Source: CAZECE01 sp964510525 (GTDB lineage: Bacteria > Pseudomonadota > Gammaproteobacteria > Pseudomonadales > JANQJO01). From it: 11,994 nucleotides of DNA. Numbering within the stretch: the first letter of the stretch is position 1; every line of letters begins with the position of its first letter. The DNA lies in the NCBI GenBank assembly GCA_964510525.1, contig CAZECE010000004.1:1-11994 (forward strand), written 5' to 3'. The notes under the pieces are model-generated. The model was not told where the DNA came from. It ran no database searches and saw only the letters and a program-made list of their open reading frames with translations. Shown here one piece after another: positions 1 to 5,056 of the stretch. The translations under genes and the position numbers were made by a program.

Positions 1-58
1 CAAACTGTGAAACGATTTCTCGCCATTGTTCCGCTGATCTTCTGGGTGATAGTGCCAT
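1..58 (-). CDS. tnpA: IS66-family accessory protein TnpA, N-terminal fragment (runs off window)
   Basis: The minus strand opens with ATG at 58 and reads MALSPRRSAEQWREIVSQF before leaving the window. The R-[ST]-x-E-Q-W-R-E-I pattern is the usual N-terminus of the small IS66 accessory protein TnpA, which is required for IS66 transposition together with TnpB and the DDE transposase TnpC. A near-perfect Shine-Dalgarno (AGGAGG on the minus strand, about 61-70) lies 7 bases upstream and fixes the start. The rest of tnpA, tnpB and tnpC would lie to the left of the window. Only 19 residues are visible, so the family call rests on this short match plus the element end at 140. Confidence 0.75.
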   Translation of the reverse strand, partial: MALSPRRSAEQWREIVSQF

Positions 59-140
59 TACTTTCCTCCTATTGAATTGAGGCGTAATTTATAGCGCACT
101 GATCAATGATGAGGAATAACGTCCTCGTTTGCTCGCTTAC
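1..140 (-). mobile_element. IS66-family insertion sequence, left (tnpA-proximal) end
   Basis: Upstream of the tnpA start, the minus strand reaches GTAAGCGAGCAAACGAGGAC at 140-121. IS66-family terminal inverted repeats characteristically begin GTAAGCG, so the element boundary is placed at 140. The 82 bases between this end and the tnpA start match the short leader of IS66 elements. IS66 usually makes 8-bp target duplications; the candidate copy here is 141-148 (ATTGGTAT), but the other end of the element is outside the window, so neither the duplication nor the element's completeness can be judged. Confidence 0.7.
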
Positions 141-294
141 ATTGGTATGACACTCCAACTACTGCGCTATAACTGGGAGAACGAGTAGCTGGGTAACAAC
201 AAACGCCTTAGAAAGGCTTGAGCGGAGTGCAATGAAAGTTGCACGCTCCGTTCTTAGGAGAGCGGCGCTTGGTAACTTGCGTCGCTTATCCGAC
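141..294 (+). mobile_element. Group II intron, 3' remnant cut by the IS66 element
   Basis: This stretch carries a textbook domain V and domain VI and then the intron 3' end, placed after GAC at 294 (the usual AY ending). The upstream 141-219 looks like the distal part of domain IV. The rest of the ribozyme and the reverse-transcriptase/maturase gene are not present before the IS66 end at 140. They may be deleted, or may continue on the other side of the IS outside the window. Without domains I-III this piece cannot splice or retrohome by itself. The identification is structural; the intron class is not determined. Confidence 0.75.
220..291 (+). ncRNA. Group II intron domains V and VI
   Basis: Domain V is 34 nt (220-253). 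GAGCGGAG pairs with CTCCGTTC, including the AGC catalytic triad and a G-U pair; then comes a 2-nt bulge (CG, 244-245) and an upper helix TGCAAT/GTTGCA capped by a GAAA tetraloop. Domain VI (257-291) pairs GGA with TCC, AGCG with CGCT and CGC with GCG. It leaves an unpaired A at 288, six bases before the last intron base, in the expected branch-point position. Both folds were made by eye. Confidence 0.8.
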
Positions 295-597
295 CGGGAC
301 CCTACCGGGAGCTTTTTAAAAAAAGCCTTTTAAAGAAAGCCCTATTAAAACATGCTCGTTAAAATACGACCATTATGCATCGTAAGATTTTGATTTTTTG
401 CGATCTTTCAATAAAACTTACATCATGGCATATTCGCAACTGATTAAGGTAACGAACCCTTAAATGCCCCCTTGATGACTGAATCAAAGTCTCAAAAAAA
501 GTGGTTAAATGGAATAGTTGCAGGTGGGTGTGTCCAGGTTAAGCCCAATTTTCTAATTGTAAACCGTTAACCCGTTGAATATTGCGGCACTATGCCG
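295..597. other. Non-coding stretch, 3' exon side of the intron
   Basis: No plausible gene is seen on either strand. An imperfect 11-bp tandem repeat ACCGGGAcCcT/ACCGGGAgCtT (293-303, 304-314) straddles the intron boundary. It is followed by an AT-rich hairpin GCTTTTT-A-AAAAAAGC (311-327) and a second imperfect repeat of AAAGCC blocks up to about 350. The remainder is AT-rich sequence without recognisable signals. Confidence 0.5.
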
Positions 598-598
598 C
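584..598 (-). terminator. Small hairpin at the end of the secreted-protein gene
   Basis: GCGGCA-CTA-TGCCGC forms a perfect 6-bp stem with a 3-nt loop and touches the TAG stop of the upstream (minus-strand) gene. No U-run follows on the minus strand (AATATTC), so it is at best a weak intrinsic terminator or an mRNA-stabilising hairpin. Confidence 0.3.
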
Positions 599-1467
599 TA
601 ACATCCTGTCACCGGTTTTGGGGGTTTTCCGGCAGCTTCCCTTGTTCTAACCCATAACGCTTTTCTCAATTTCAAAGCATTAGTTTCGCCAGTATCTCTA
701 TATTGATTGACCGAATTCGAAATCGCCTCCTGAAGCTTTCCTCCAGTCTCAAAAGCTTTATCTTGTACACTTGATGGCATTTGGTATTTGCGCATATTAT
801 CCAAGTTTGTTTTTTCCAAAAATGTATTTCTTCCCATCCAATCGCTCTGTGGATTGGCAGAATTAGGGGAGGTTGGGCGATTAATCCGAAATTCATGGCT
901 TGTAGATTTAGAATTAACGTAAGAATTAAATTCACGCACACCATACTGATCTGCAACCCAATAGGTATTGATGATATCGCCGCCCTCGGTTTCCCCTGCT
1001 ACTCTCAACAATACTTGAGTGTGATTAGTGGCATTTGGTATTTTTGTGTCTAGAAAACCAATTACAGTTACTCCAGCATCTTCATAGGCTTCAACGCCAT
1101 AGTATGAAGCTAGAACTCTAGAGACGCAACCACACTGACCAGAGGATATTTGCGGAACATAGCCTTCATAAGCTATGGTATTTTCGACAACATAGTCAAC
1201 ATATCCATCGATACCCGAAGCTACCTCTTCATCCACATCTATCAAAGCATTGGTGCCCATTTTGTGCTTGACGAAATTACCTACTGTTTTTACATCTCCT
1301 AGTGGTAATCCACTTGAGGCTTCACGTAAATCTTCCACCCATTCTGGAGTATTACCTGCAAAGAGGTTTACCGAAGCCAAAAAGAAGGATAATGCCAAAG
1401 TCATCCTTATTAAAAGTAATTGAGTTGAAGAATGAAAAAGGTAACATGTGAAATATTTTTTGCTCAT
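598..1467 (-). CDS. Secreted protein with transglutaminase-like Cys-His-Asp pattern
   Basis: This 289-residue protein has an N-terminal export signal: a hydrophobic stretch at residues 17-36, then FAG/N with likely cleavage near 38. The signal has a long n-region if the first Met is used. Met22 is an alternative start, but its AAGG lies too close for a good ribosome site, whereas the first ATG has GGGA seven bases upstream. In the mature part, G-Q-C112-G-C-V-S-R-V-L-A-S-Y-Y-G-V, N-H149-T-Q-V-L-L-R-V and W-V-A-D173-Q-Y-G-V follow the order, spacing and flanking hydrophobics of the transglutaminase/NlpC-like papain fold (nucleophile Cys, His on a strand, Asp on the next). I infer a periplasmic or secreted thiol protease or amidase-like enzyme. 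The residues after about 190 look like a polar tail. No named family is recognised. It is followed on the mRNA by the hairpin at 584-598 and may be co-transcribed with the 93-residue gene, 15 bp upstream. Confidence 0.65.
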   Translation of the reverse strand: MSKKYFTCYLFHSSTQLLLIRMTLALSFFLASVNLFAGNTPEWVEDLREASSGLPLGDVKTVGNFVKHKMGTNALIDVDEEVASGIDGYVDYVVENTIAYEGYVPQISSGQCGCVSRVLASYYGVEAYEDAGVTVIGFLDTKIPNATNHTQVLLRVAGETEGGDIINTYWVADQYGVREFNSYVNSKSTSHEFRINRPTSPNSANPQSDWMGRNTFLEKTNLDNMRKYQMPSSVQDKAFETGGKLQEAISNSVNQYRDTGETNALKLRKALWVRTREAAGKPPKPVTGC

Positions 1468-1482
1468 TGATAAATCCCTAGC

Positions 1483-1764
1483 CTAAGTTTTTGATGGAAA
1501 CTTCATATAGGCTATAACAATAGAGTCACCTATCTCAGCTGCACGGATGTAATGTTGATTCCAATTTGAAAACTTAAACGCTTCTTCAGAGCACTCTAGA
1601 AACCAGCGGACATCCTTGGGGTGCTTATAAAAACAGCTTAACTTTTCTAACTGTTTTAATATAGCAAATTTATTTTTGATTCGGTAAATTAGCCTCGATG
1701 GGCAGTAAAGTTCGCCAGTATTGGTTTGTACAATAGATGGCGCATTTTTTACTATTTTCAACAT
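1483..1764 (-). CDS. Small hypothetical protein, 93 aa
   Basis: I do not recognise this protein. It is a basic, soluble 93-residue product without a signal peptide or membrane segment. It has two Cys (C21, C44) and aromatic clusters (W-F-L-E-C near 54, N-W-N-Q-H-Y near 68), so it is probably a small globular domain. A GGA sits about 8 bases before the ATG, a weak ribosome site. The gene lies 15 bp upstream of the secreted transglutaminase-like gene and 30 bp downstream of the 119-residue gene on the same strand. The three could therefore form one transcription unit, with this product perhaps acting with or protecting against its neighbour; that is conjecture. Confidence that it is a real gene is moderate and rests on its tight packing. 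Confidence 0.5.
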   Translation of the reverse strand: MLKIVKNAPSIVQTNTGELYCPSRLIYRIKNKFAILKQLEKLSCFYKHPKDVRWFLECSEEAFKFSNWNQHYIRAAEIGDSIVIAYMKFPSKT

Positions 1765-1794
1765 AATGGATTCCGATACATACGTGATTCAAAA

Positions 1795-2154
1795 TCAAGC
1801 GGCGATAAAATTACTGATATATTCTAGATAGCCTTGAGGGCCCCCCACCTTGCTCCAACGCTTAATGGACTTATGAATTCGTTTTAAACAGCGCACAACT
1901 TCAGTTACTGTTAATCCATCTCCAAGCCATTTTTCGCAGATGATATAGGTGCTCTTATATATTTTCCCTGATAAACCAGGAAGCTCTGGAGCAAATCCTT
2001 TCTTTGTTTTTTTTAGCCTCTCATAATATCGATATAGCGTTTCAATCGACATCAAAACCTGTTTATCCATTAAGCCTTCATGTTCATTGAATATCGCCAT
2101 GATAGACGACTCTATATCATATAAGAATGTCTCAAATTCTGTTTCAACGCTCAT
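1795..2154 (-). CDS. Conserved-looking hypothetical protein, 119 aa
   Basis: No known family is assigned. The product is soluble, 119 residues and mainly helical by composition: an acidic N-terminal half (E-x-E-F-E-T-F-L-Y-D-I-E) and a basic, Lys/Arg-rich C-terminal half (R-C-L-K-R-I-H-K-S-I-K-R-W). It has a central G-L-S-G-K-I-Y-K-S-T-Y segment, and no signal peptide. The charge split suggests a protein- or nucleic-acid-binding role, but nothing specific can be claimed. The start is supported by AAGGTG about 8 bases upstream. The leader contains a tandem repeat and hairpin (2155-2187) that may be regulatory. It is first in a possible three-gene minus-strand unit ending at 598. Confidence 0.55.
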   Translation of the reverse strand: MSVETEFETFLYDIESSIMAIFNEHEGLMDKQVLMSIETLYRYYERLKKTKKGFAPELPGLSGKIYKSTYIICEKWLGDGLTVTEVVRCLKRIHKSIKRWSKVGGPQGYLEYISNFIAA

Positions 2155-2163
2155 ACCCTATAC

Positions 2164-2187
2164 ACCTTATCCGACCTTATCAAGGTC
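2164..2187 (-). promoter_or_regulatory. Hairpin and tandem repeat in the leader of the 119-aa gene
   Basis: On the minus strand GACCTT-GAT-AAGGTC (2187-2173) is a perfect 6-bp inverted repeat. It overlaps a 10-bp-period direct repeat, GATAAGGTCG then GATAAGGTGT, ending about 10 bases before the ATG at 2154. No U-run follows, so an operator or leader structure is more likely than a terminator for the dienelactone hydrolase gene upstream. Confidence 0.3.
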
Positions 2188-2205
2188 TATGCATAACCCT
2201 ATTTT

Positions 2206-2937
2206 CTATTTTGAAGCGCGCTCTAAAAAGCTCAAGAATCTAGTCCAAGAACTTTCGTCTGCCTCTTTCTGATAAGCTTTAGAGTCAAACACAGTGAATG
2301 AATGAGGCGCCCCGCCATAACTAATAATTTCATGAGCAACCTTTTCAGACTCCAATTCCATAGCCAGTTTTGCAACGTCATCCATTGAAATCATGGAGTC
2401 AGCTGTTCCATGAAACACCATTACCTTCCCTTTGGTTGTTTTATAATTTTGCCCTTCGGGCGTTGAAAGCCCGCCATGAAAGCTAACAAATCCTCTAAGA
2501 TTCTCACCCGATCGAGCGAGTTCTAAAACAGCTGCACCGCCAAAACAATAACCCATAGCAACAGCATTGGTAAGACTAGCCCCTTTCTTTTCGGCTTCTG
2601 CCAATGCTCCTTTCATAAGATTACGCATTTTCGCCCGGTCTTTATAAAGTTCACCTGTGTGTTGCTTCTTGTCTTTTACCTCTGTTGGTCGAATCCCCTT
2701 TCCAAACAAATCAGCAGCCATGACTGAATAGCCCTCTTTTGCGAGCATATTGGCACGCTCAATCTCATAATCGGTAAGTCCATCCCAATCGTGAATTAAT
2801 AGTACCAAAGGCGAGTTTTTACCTCCGCTAATAAAATATCCTTCATAAGGCTCACCATCAACTTTATAGGTGAAGGTTTCATCGGCAAAGCTGATAGTCG
2901 ATATTGCTAACGTAAAAATAAATAATAGTGTTTTCAT
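2206..2937 (-). CDS. Dienelactone hydrolase family protein, probably periplasmic
   Basis: This is a 243-residue alpha/beta hydrolase of the dienelactone hydrolase family (PF01738). The catalytic triad is visible: Cys131 in G-Y-C-F-G-G, Asp180 in H-G-T-A-D-S and His212 in G-G-A-P-H-S-F. The oxyanion-side motif L-L-I-H-D-W-D-G-L (about 46-54) and A-A-D-L-F-G-K-G (about 74-81) are typical of the family, and the length is normal. A signal peptide (residues 1-18, cleavage near S-F-A/D) distinguishes it from the classical cytosolic chlorocatechol-pathway enzyme and points to the periplasm. The substrate is unknown; many such paralogues are not part of aromatic degradation. AAGGAG eight bases upstream fixes the start. 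It appears monocistronic: 137 bp from the toxin gene upstream and 51 bp from the next gene. Confidence 0.9.
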   Translation of the reverse strand: MKTLLFIFTLAISTISFADETFTYKVDGEPYEGYFISGGKNSPLVLLIHDWDGLTDYEIERANMLAKEGYSVMAADLFGKGIRPTEVKDKKQHTGELYKDRAKMRNLMKGALAEAEKKGASLTNAVAMGYCFGGAAVLELARSGENLRGFVSFHGGLSTPEGQNYKTTKGKVMVFHGTADSMISMDDVAKLAMELESEKVAHEIISYGGAPHSFTVFDSKAYQKEADESSWTRFLSFLERASK

Positions 2938-2983
2938 AGATATCTCCTTGTTTGAAATTTTCTAGCGCTTGAAAAAAATCCTT

Positions 2984-3054
2984 ATGCATTAGCATGCATG
3001 AATTTCAAAACACATGTTGGTTTTTTTAAACCTGGATTAACAAACGCGACGGAG
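2984..3054 (-). other. Spacer between toxin gene and hydrolase gene
   Basis: The spacer holds two ATGCAT hexamers 10 bp apart (2984-2989, 2994-2999). It also holds a short hairpin GACGG/CCGTC followed on the minus strand by GCGTTTGTTAA (about 3034-3054). The hairpin stem is only 4-5 bp, so it is at best a weak terminator for the toxin-antitoxin operon. No convincing promoter for the hydrolase was identified. Confidence 0.25.
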
Positions 3055-3074
3055 CCGTCAATGGCATGATAAAC

Positions 3075-3383
3075 TTACTGTCGTCTTTTGATCTGTTTCA
3101 ATAAAAATTTAGTGTCTCGCTTCATTGGCAAAACAGCGATGACAAACACAACTTTATCAACCACTTCGTAATAAACGGCATAAGGGAAACGCCGACACAA
3201 AAACCGATATAGACCAAAATGCTTTTGATGGATGCCACCATACAGTTTCAAAGACTCAATATCAGCCAAAACGCTGTCCCAAAAATAACTGCCAATACCC
3301 TGCAATTGATTTTCATAAAAATTGCGGGCCTCAATCATGTCATCAGCAGCTTCTTGAAGAACAACGACATCATCATTGATCAT
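3075..3383 (-). CDS. ParE/RelE-family toxin of a type II toxin-antitoxin module
   Basis: The 102-residue product (Met at 3383) has the ParE/RelE fold signature (PF05016): an N-terminal helix pair with A-A-D-D-M-I-E-A-R-N-F-Y-E, then the L-x-R-F-L-C-R-R-F-P-Y-A-V-Y-Y-E-V strand with the conserved basic-F-P-Y segment, and a closing V-F-V-I-A-V-L-P-M-K-R-D strand. The open frame continues 19 codons upstream, but those lie in the antitoxin gene and have no ribosome site. The ATG at 3383 overlaps the antitoxin stop by 11 bp, the normal translational coupling. Members act on DNA gyrase (ParE) or on ribosome-bound mRNA (RelE); the target here cannot be told. Neutralised by the upstream product. Confidence 0.85.
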   Translation of the reverse strand: MINDDVVVLQEAADDMIEARNFYENQLQGIGSYFWDSVLADIESLKLYGGIHQKHFGLYRFLCRRFPYAVYYEVVDKVVFVIAVLPMKRDTKFLLKQIKRRQ

Positions 3384-3585
3384 TTTTGTGATACTCACGC
3401 AACTTCTCAAGAGATAAAAAACTAGCCTCCCCGTCTTCAATCACTTTTTTACGTTGTTGGAGAATCTCTTTATGCCATTCAGGCGAAGTAAGCTCGTTCT
3501 CTTCATTCAGCAAAGAGCCCCATAAAGCCTCTATAGCCTTTATTTTTTCTCCGCTACTCATACTTTGAATATCAACTTCTTTCAT
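3373..3585 (-). CDS. Antitoxin, putative addiction module component (PF09720 type)
   Basis: This 70-residue acidic protein has the pattern of the addiction-module antitoxin family (PF09720/TIGR02574): M-S-S-G-E-K-I-K-A-I-E-A-L-W-G-S-L near the start, then S-P-E-W-H-K-E-I-L-Q-Q-R-K-K-V-I-E-D-G and a C-terminal S-L-E-K-L-R-E-Y. The W-x4-L-x2-R and E-G/D-G elements are the family hallmarks. It precedes and overlaps the ParE/RelE toxin gene, the usual order. The start has GGAG about 9 bases upstream; a TAATAT hexamer at 3620-3615 could be the -10 element. It should bind the toxin and may repress the operon, although this family lacks an obvious DNA-binding domain. Confidence 0.85.
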   Translation of the reverse strand: MKEVDIQSMSSGEKIKAIEALWGSLLNEENELTSPEWHKEILQQRKKVIEDGEASFLSLEKLREYHKNDQ

Positions 3586-3747
3586 ATCTTTTTCTCCGAG
3601 GAGGCCTTTTGCTTATATTAGCAGCAATCTAACTTGGAAACACTACAAACCACAGGCCCAAAACCTTGATTTAATTACTAAGTAAGCAAAGCTACCAAGC
3701 TAAATATCCCCAATATAAACAGGCGCAGGGGTATTAGAATACGTGGT

Positions 3748-3760
3748 TCACGTTACGTGA
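3748..3760. repeat. 13-bp palindrome TCACGTTACGTGA in a gene-free gap
   Basis: Perfect 6-bp arms around a single T. It lies in the 279-bp gap between the antitoxin start (3585) and the AbiEii remnant (3865), about 165 bp upstream of the antitoxin. It could be an operator, but nothing ties it to a gene. The rest of the gap is AT-rich without recognisable genes. Confidence 0.35.
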
Positions 3761-3864
3761 TCATTATGTTGATGTGGAGTTATCAGCAAGACATAAATCG
3801 GCCAAAGAAAAACAATCGAATGTTAGTTGATCGCGGTTATTCATAATCTGGGGGTTAAACCGCC

Positions 3865-4107
3865 CTACCTCAATACCCTCCAAGTCAGCGCACTAAGCTT
3901 ATCTGCCCCCGTCTCAATCGGAGACAAACATAAAACCTCCGTTTCCGGAGGACTTTTTGTAAAGTACGAAATGAATGACTGAATTGGTTTAAGTTGCGGA
4001 GGTAAGCGCGGCTGAGTGAAGCTGAACTCAATTTCAAGATTAGGGCGCAAAGAAGCATCGAGTGGGCTTTGTTGTGGGTAAACTAATGGAAACTTAAAAG
4101 AACGCGA
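3865..4107 (-). pseudogene. Remnant of AbiEii/AbiGii-type nucleotidyltransferase toxin
   Basis: An open frame bounded by stops on both sides (TAG at 4108-4110, TAG at 3865-3867) encodes about 80 residues. They contain S-F-K-F-P-L-V-Y-P-Q-Q-S-P, L-R-P-N-L-E-I-E-F-S-F and C-L-S-P-I-E-T-G-A-D-K-L-S-A-L-T-W-R-V-L. These are the middle segment of the AbiEii family (PF08843), the nucleotidyltransferase toxin of the AbiE type IV toxin-antitoxin and phage-exclusion system. The N-terminal nucleotidyltransferase G-S/D-x-D region and the C-terminal part are gone, and no AbiEi antitoxin neighbours it. There is no proper start codon; a TTG at 4050 is internal to the homologous stretch. It is a dead gene fragment left by rearrangement. 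Confidence 0.75.
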
Positions 4108-4151
4108 CTATAAAAGAAAGCCGAAAGTCACAGGAATTCATAAAGTGCCAA

Positions 4152-4171
4152 CGGCCGCACAGTGGCGGCCG
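4152..4171. repeat. GC-rich hairpin CGGCCGC/GCGGCCG
   Basis: A perfect 7-bp stem with a 6-nt loop (ACAGTG), 85 bp downstream of the ParB-like gene end on the minus strand. No U-run follows on either strand, so it is a weak candidate terminator. It is the only strong structure between 4108 and 4256. Confidence 0.4.
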
Positions 4172-4256
4172 ATACAAATGGGGAAATAAAGTGTGAGATT
4201 CACAGACATCGTTTCAATTTTTTATCCTAAATTAAACAAAGCCCTGGTAGTTTCAC

Positions 4257-4799
4257 TCAAAAATGATCTTCTGACGCAAATCCCAACTGCTTGGATAAAT
4301 CATCCAATTCATCCAAGGAAAAAAACTTAACCGTCAAAGCACCGCTTTGTTTAGTTGCATCATAATCGACAGATACCGGCCGACCAATGACCTCAGACAT
4401 TAACGTCCCATATTTTTTCATGTCCGCACTTTTGACTGCTCCCTCCCCTTTTGCCAGTCTACGCAATTGATGAGCCGTCGTATTACGAACCAATAAATTA
4501 CGCATCATGTCTTCACGGGCTTCCTTCTTAAAAACAGATAACGCGCGTATATGTGCCAACGTAATTCTTTTTGGATTGCGGTCCCACAACGCCAGTTGCT
4601 CGGGCGTTAGTTGCGTACCGGCTTTTTTTAAGTGGGTCACCGTATAGACTTTATCAATCCCCAACTTGGCTCGAATCATACGATTAGACATGCCCTGCTT
4701 TGCCAGATAACCCACAATGTAGGCCTTGATGGCATCCGTACACGGCTCTTCTTGATAAAACTGTATCGCGTCTTCCCTATCCACAAAGTGCGGCAACAT
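4257..4799 (-). CDS. Small ParB/KorB-like DNA-binding protein without CTPase domain
   Basis: The 180-residue product carries an N-terminal helix-turn-helix-like stretch (G-M-S-N-R-M-I-R-A-K-L-G-I, about 36-48). A segment then resembles the central DNA-binding domain of ParB/KorB: L-T-P-E-Q-L-A-L-W, I-T-L-A-H-I-R-A-L, and R-N-T-T-A-H-Q-L-R-R-L (about 65-117). The C-terminal part (V-S-V-D-Y-D...G-A-L-T-V-K-F-F-S-L-D-E-L-D-D-L) looks like the ParB dimerisation domain. The N-terminal ParB/Srx nuclease-like CTPase domain is absent. The frame is open to 4844, but I place the start at 4799: GAGGG lies 7 bases before it, and the extra 15 codons fall inside an operator-like palindrome. It lies downstream of parB but beyond a terminator, so it is probably transcribed alone and autoregulated through the palindromes. 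Likely a plasmid regulator or accessory partition factor. Confidence 0.65.
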   Translation of the reverse strand: MLPHFVDREDAIQFYQEEPCTDAIKAYIVGYLAKQGMSNRMIRAKLGIDKVYTVTHLKKAGTQLTPEQLALWDRNPKRITLAHIRALSVFKKEAREDMMRNLLVRNTTAHQLRRLAKGEGAVKSADMKKYGTLMSEVIGRPVSVDYDATKQSGALTVKFFSLDELDDLSKQLGFASEDHF

Positions 4800-4817
4800 C
4801 CTTTTACCCTCGTAACT

Positions 4818-4837
4818 TTTAGTCTTGAGACTAAAAC
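4818..4837 (-). promoter_or_regulatory. Operator-like palindrome, copy 1 (proximal to the ParB-like gene)
   Basis: TTTTAGTCTTGAGACTAAAA has perfect 9-bp arms around a TG centre. It lies 19 bp upstream of the chosen start of the ParB-like gene, where the core promoter should be. It shares TTTAGTCTYGAGACTAAA with copy 2, centre-to-centre distance about 49 bp. Likely the binding site of the adjacent regulator; the TTTAG...CTAAA arms recall the KorB operator of IncP plasmids, but the spacing differs. Confidence 0.55.
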
Positions 4838-4859
4838 ATGACACAACCTTCTGTAAAAC

Positions 4860-4893
4860 GCTCTCTATTTAGTCTCGAGACTAAATAGAGAGC
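4860..4893. repeat. 34-bp perfect palindrome, operator copy 2
   Basis: An uninterrupted perfect palindrome of 17 bp per arm, centred on TCTCGAGA at 4876/4877. Its inner 18 bp are TTTAGTCTCGAGACTAAA, matching copy 1 at 4818-4837 except for one central base; the outer 8 bp per arm (GCTCTCTA/TAGAGAGC) are unique to it. No U-run adjoins it, so it is not a simple terminator. Candidate operator or centromere-like site for the ParB-like protein or ParB. Confidence 0.7.
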
Positions 4894-4973
4894 CGTTATG
4901 AAAATTTCACAGGATGAATAAGCAAACTATTTGGATTTCAGAAAATTGTATCTGATGAGACTTCGAGGAGAGA

Positions 4974-4993
4974 GCGGGGAAAATTTTCCCCGC
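4974..4993. repeat. 20-bp perfect palindrome GCGGGGAAAATTTTCCCCGC, candidate parS
   Basis: A strictly self-complementary 20-mer in the spacer after the parB terminator. On the minus strand it is preceded, not followed, by a T-run, so it does not fit an intrinsic terminator of parB. Many partition loci have their centromere just downstream of parB, which makes it a candidate ParB site. This is positional inference only; the sequence does not match the P1 parS boxes. Confidence 0.4.
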
Positions 4994-5030
4994 CAAAAAA
5001 TCATAACTTGTTGTTTTAAAACGATTTATT

Positions 5031-5051
5031 TAAAAAGTGCAGGCCCTGCAC
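5031..5051 (-). terminator. Intrinsic terminator of the parAB operon
   Basis: On the minus strand GTGCAG-GGC-CTGCAC (5051-5037) is followed immediately by TTTTT (5036-5032). It starts 5 bases after the parB stop. Stem of 6-7 bp with a short loop: a compact but convincing rho-independent terminator. Confidence 0.75.
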
Positions 5052-5056
5052 CTGCC

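Noticed and set aside
598..4107. Integron gene-cassette array (same-strand small genes, a toxin-antitoxin pair, GCGTTTGTTAA and AACAAACGCC strings resembling attC ends)
   Set aside because: Gaps of 15, 30 and 51 bp leave no room for attC sites, and no paired RYYYAAC/GTTRRRY ends flank the genes. The AACAAACGCC at about 198-208 belongs to the group II intron.
4800..4844. N-terminal extension of the ParB-like gene to ATG 4844
   Set aside because: The 15 extra codons read through the operator-like palindrome and have no good ribosome site, whereas ATG 4799 has GAGGG seven bases upstream.
4904..4940. ATTTCAC/ATTTCAG heptamers resembling P1 parS A-boxes after parB
   Set aside because: Only single short matches without the B-boxes or paired arrangement of P1 parS; too likely by chance.
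4974..4993. Intrinsic terminator for parB
   Set aside because: No T-run follows on the minus strand; a proper terminator already lies at 5031-5051.
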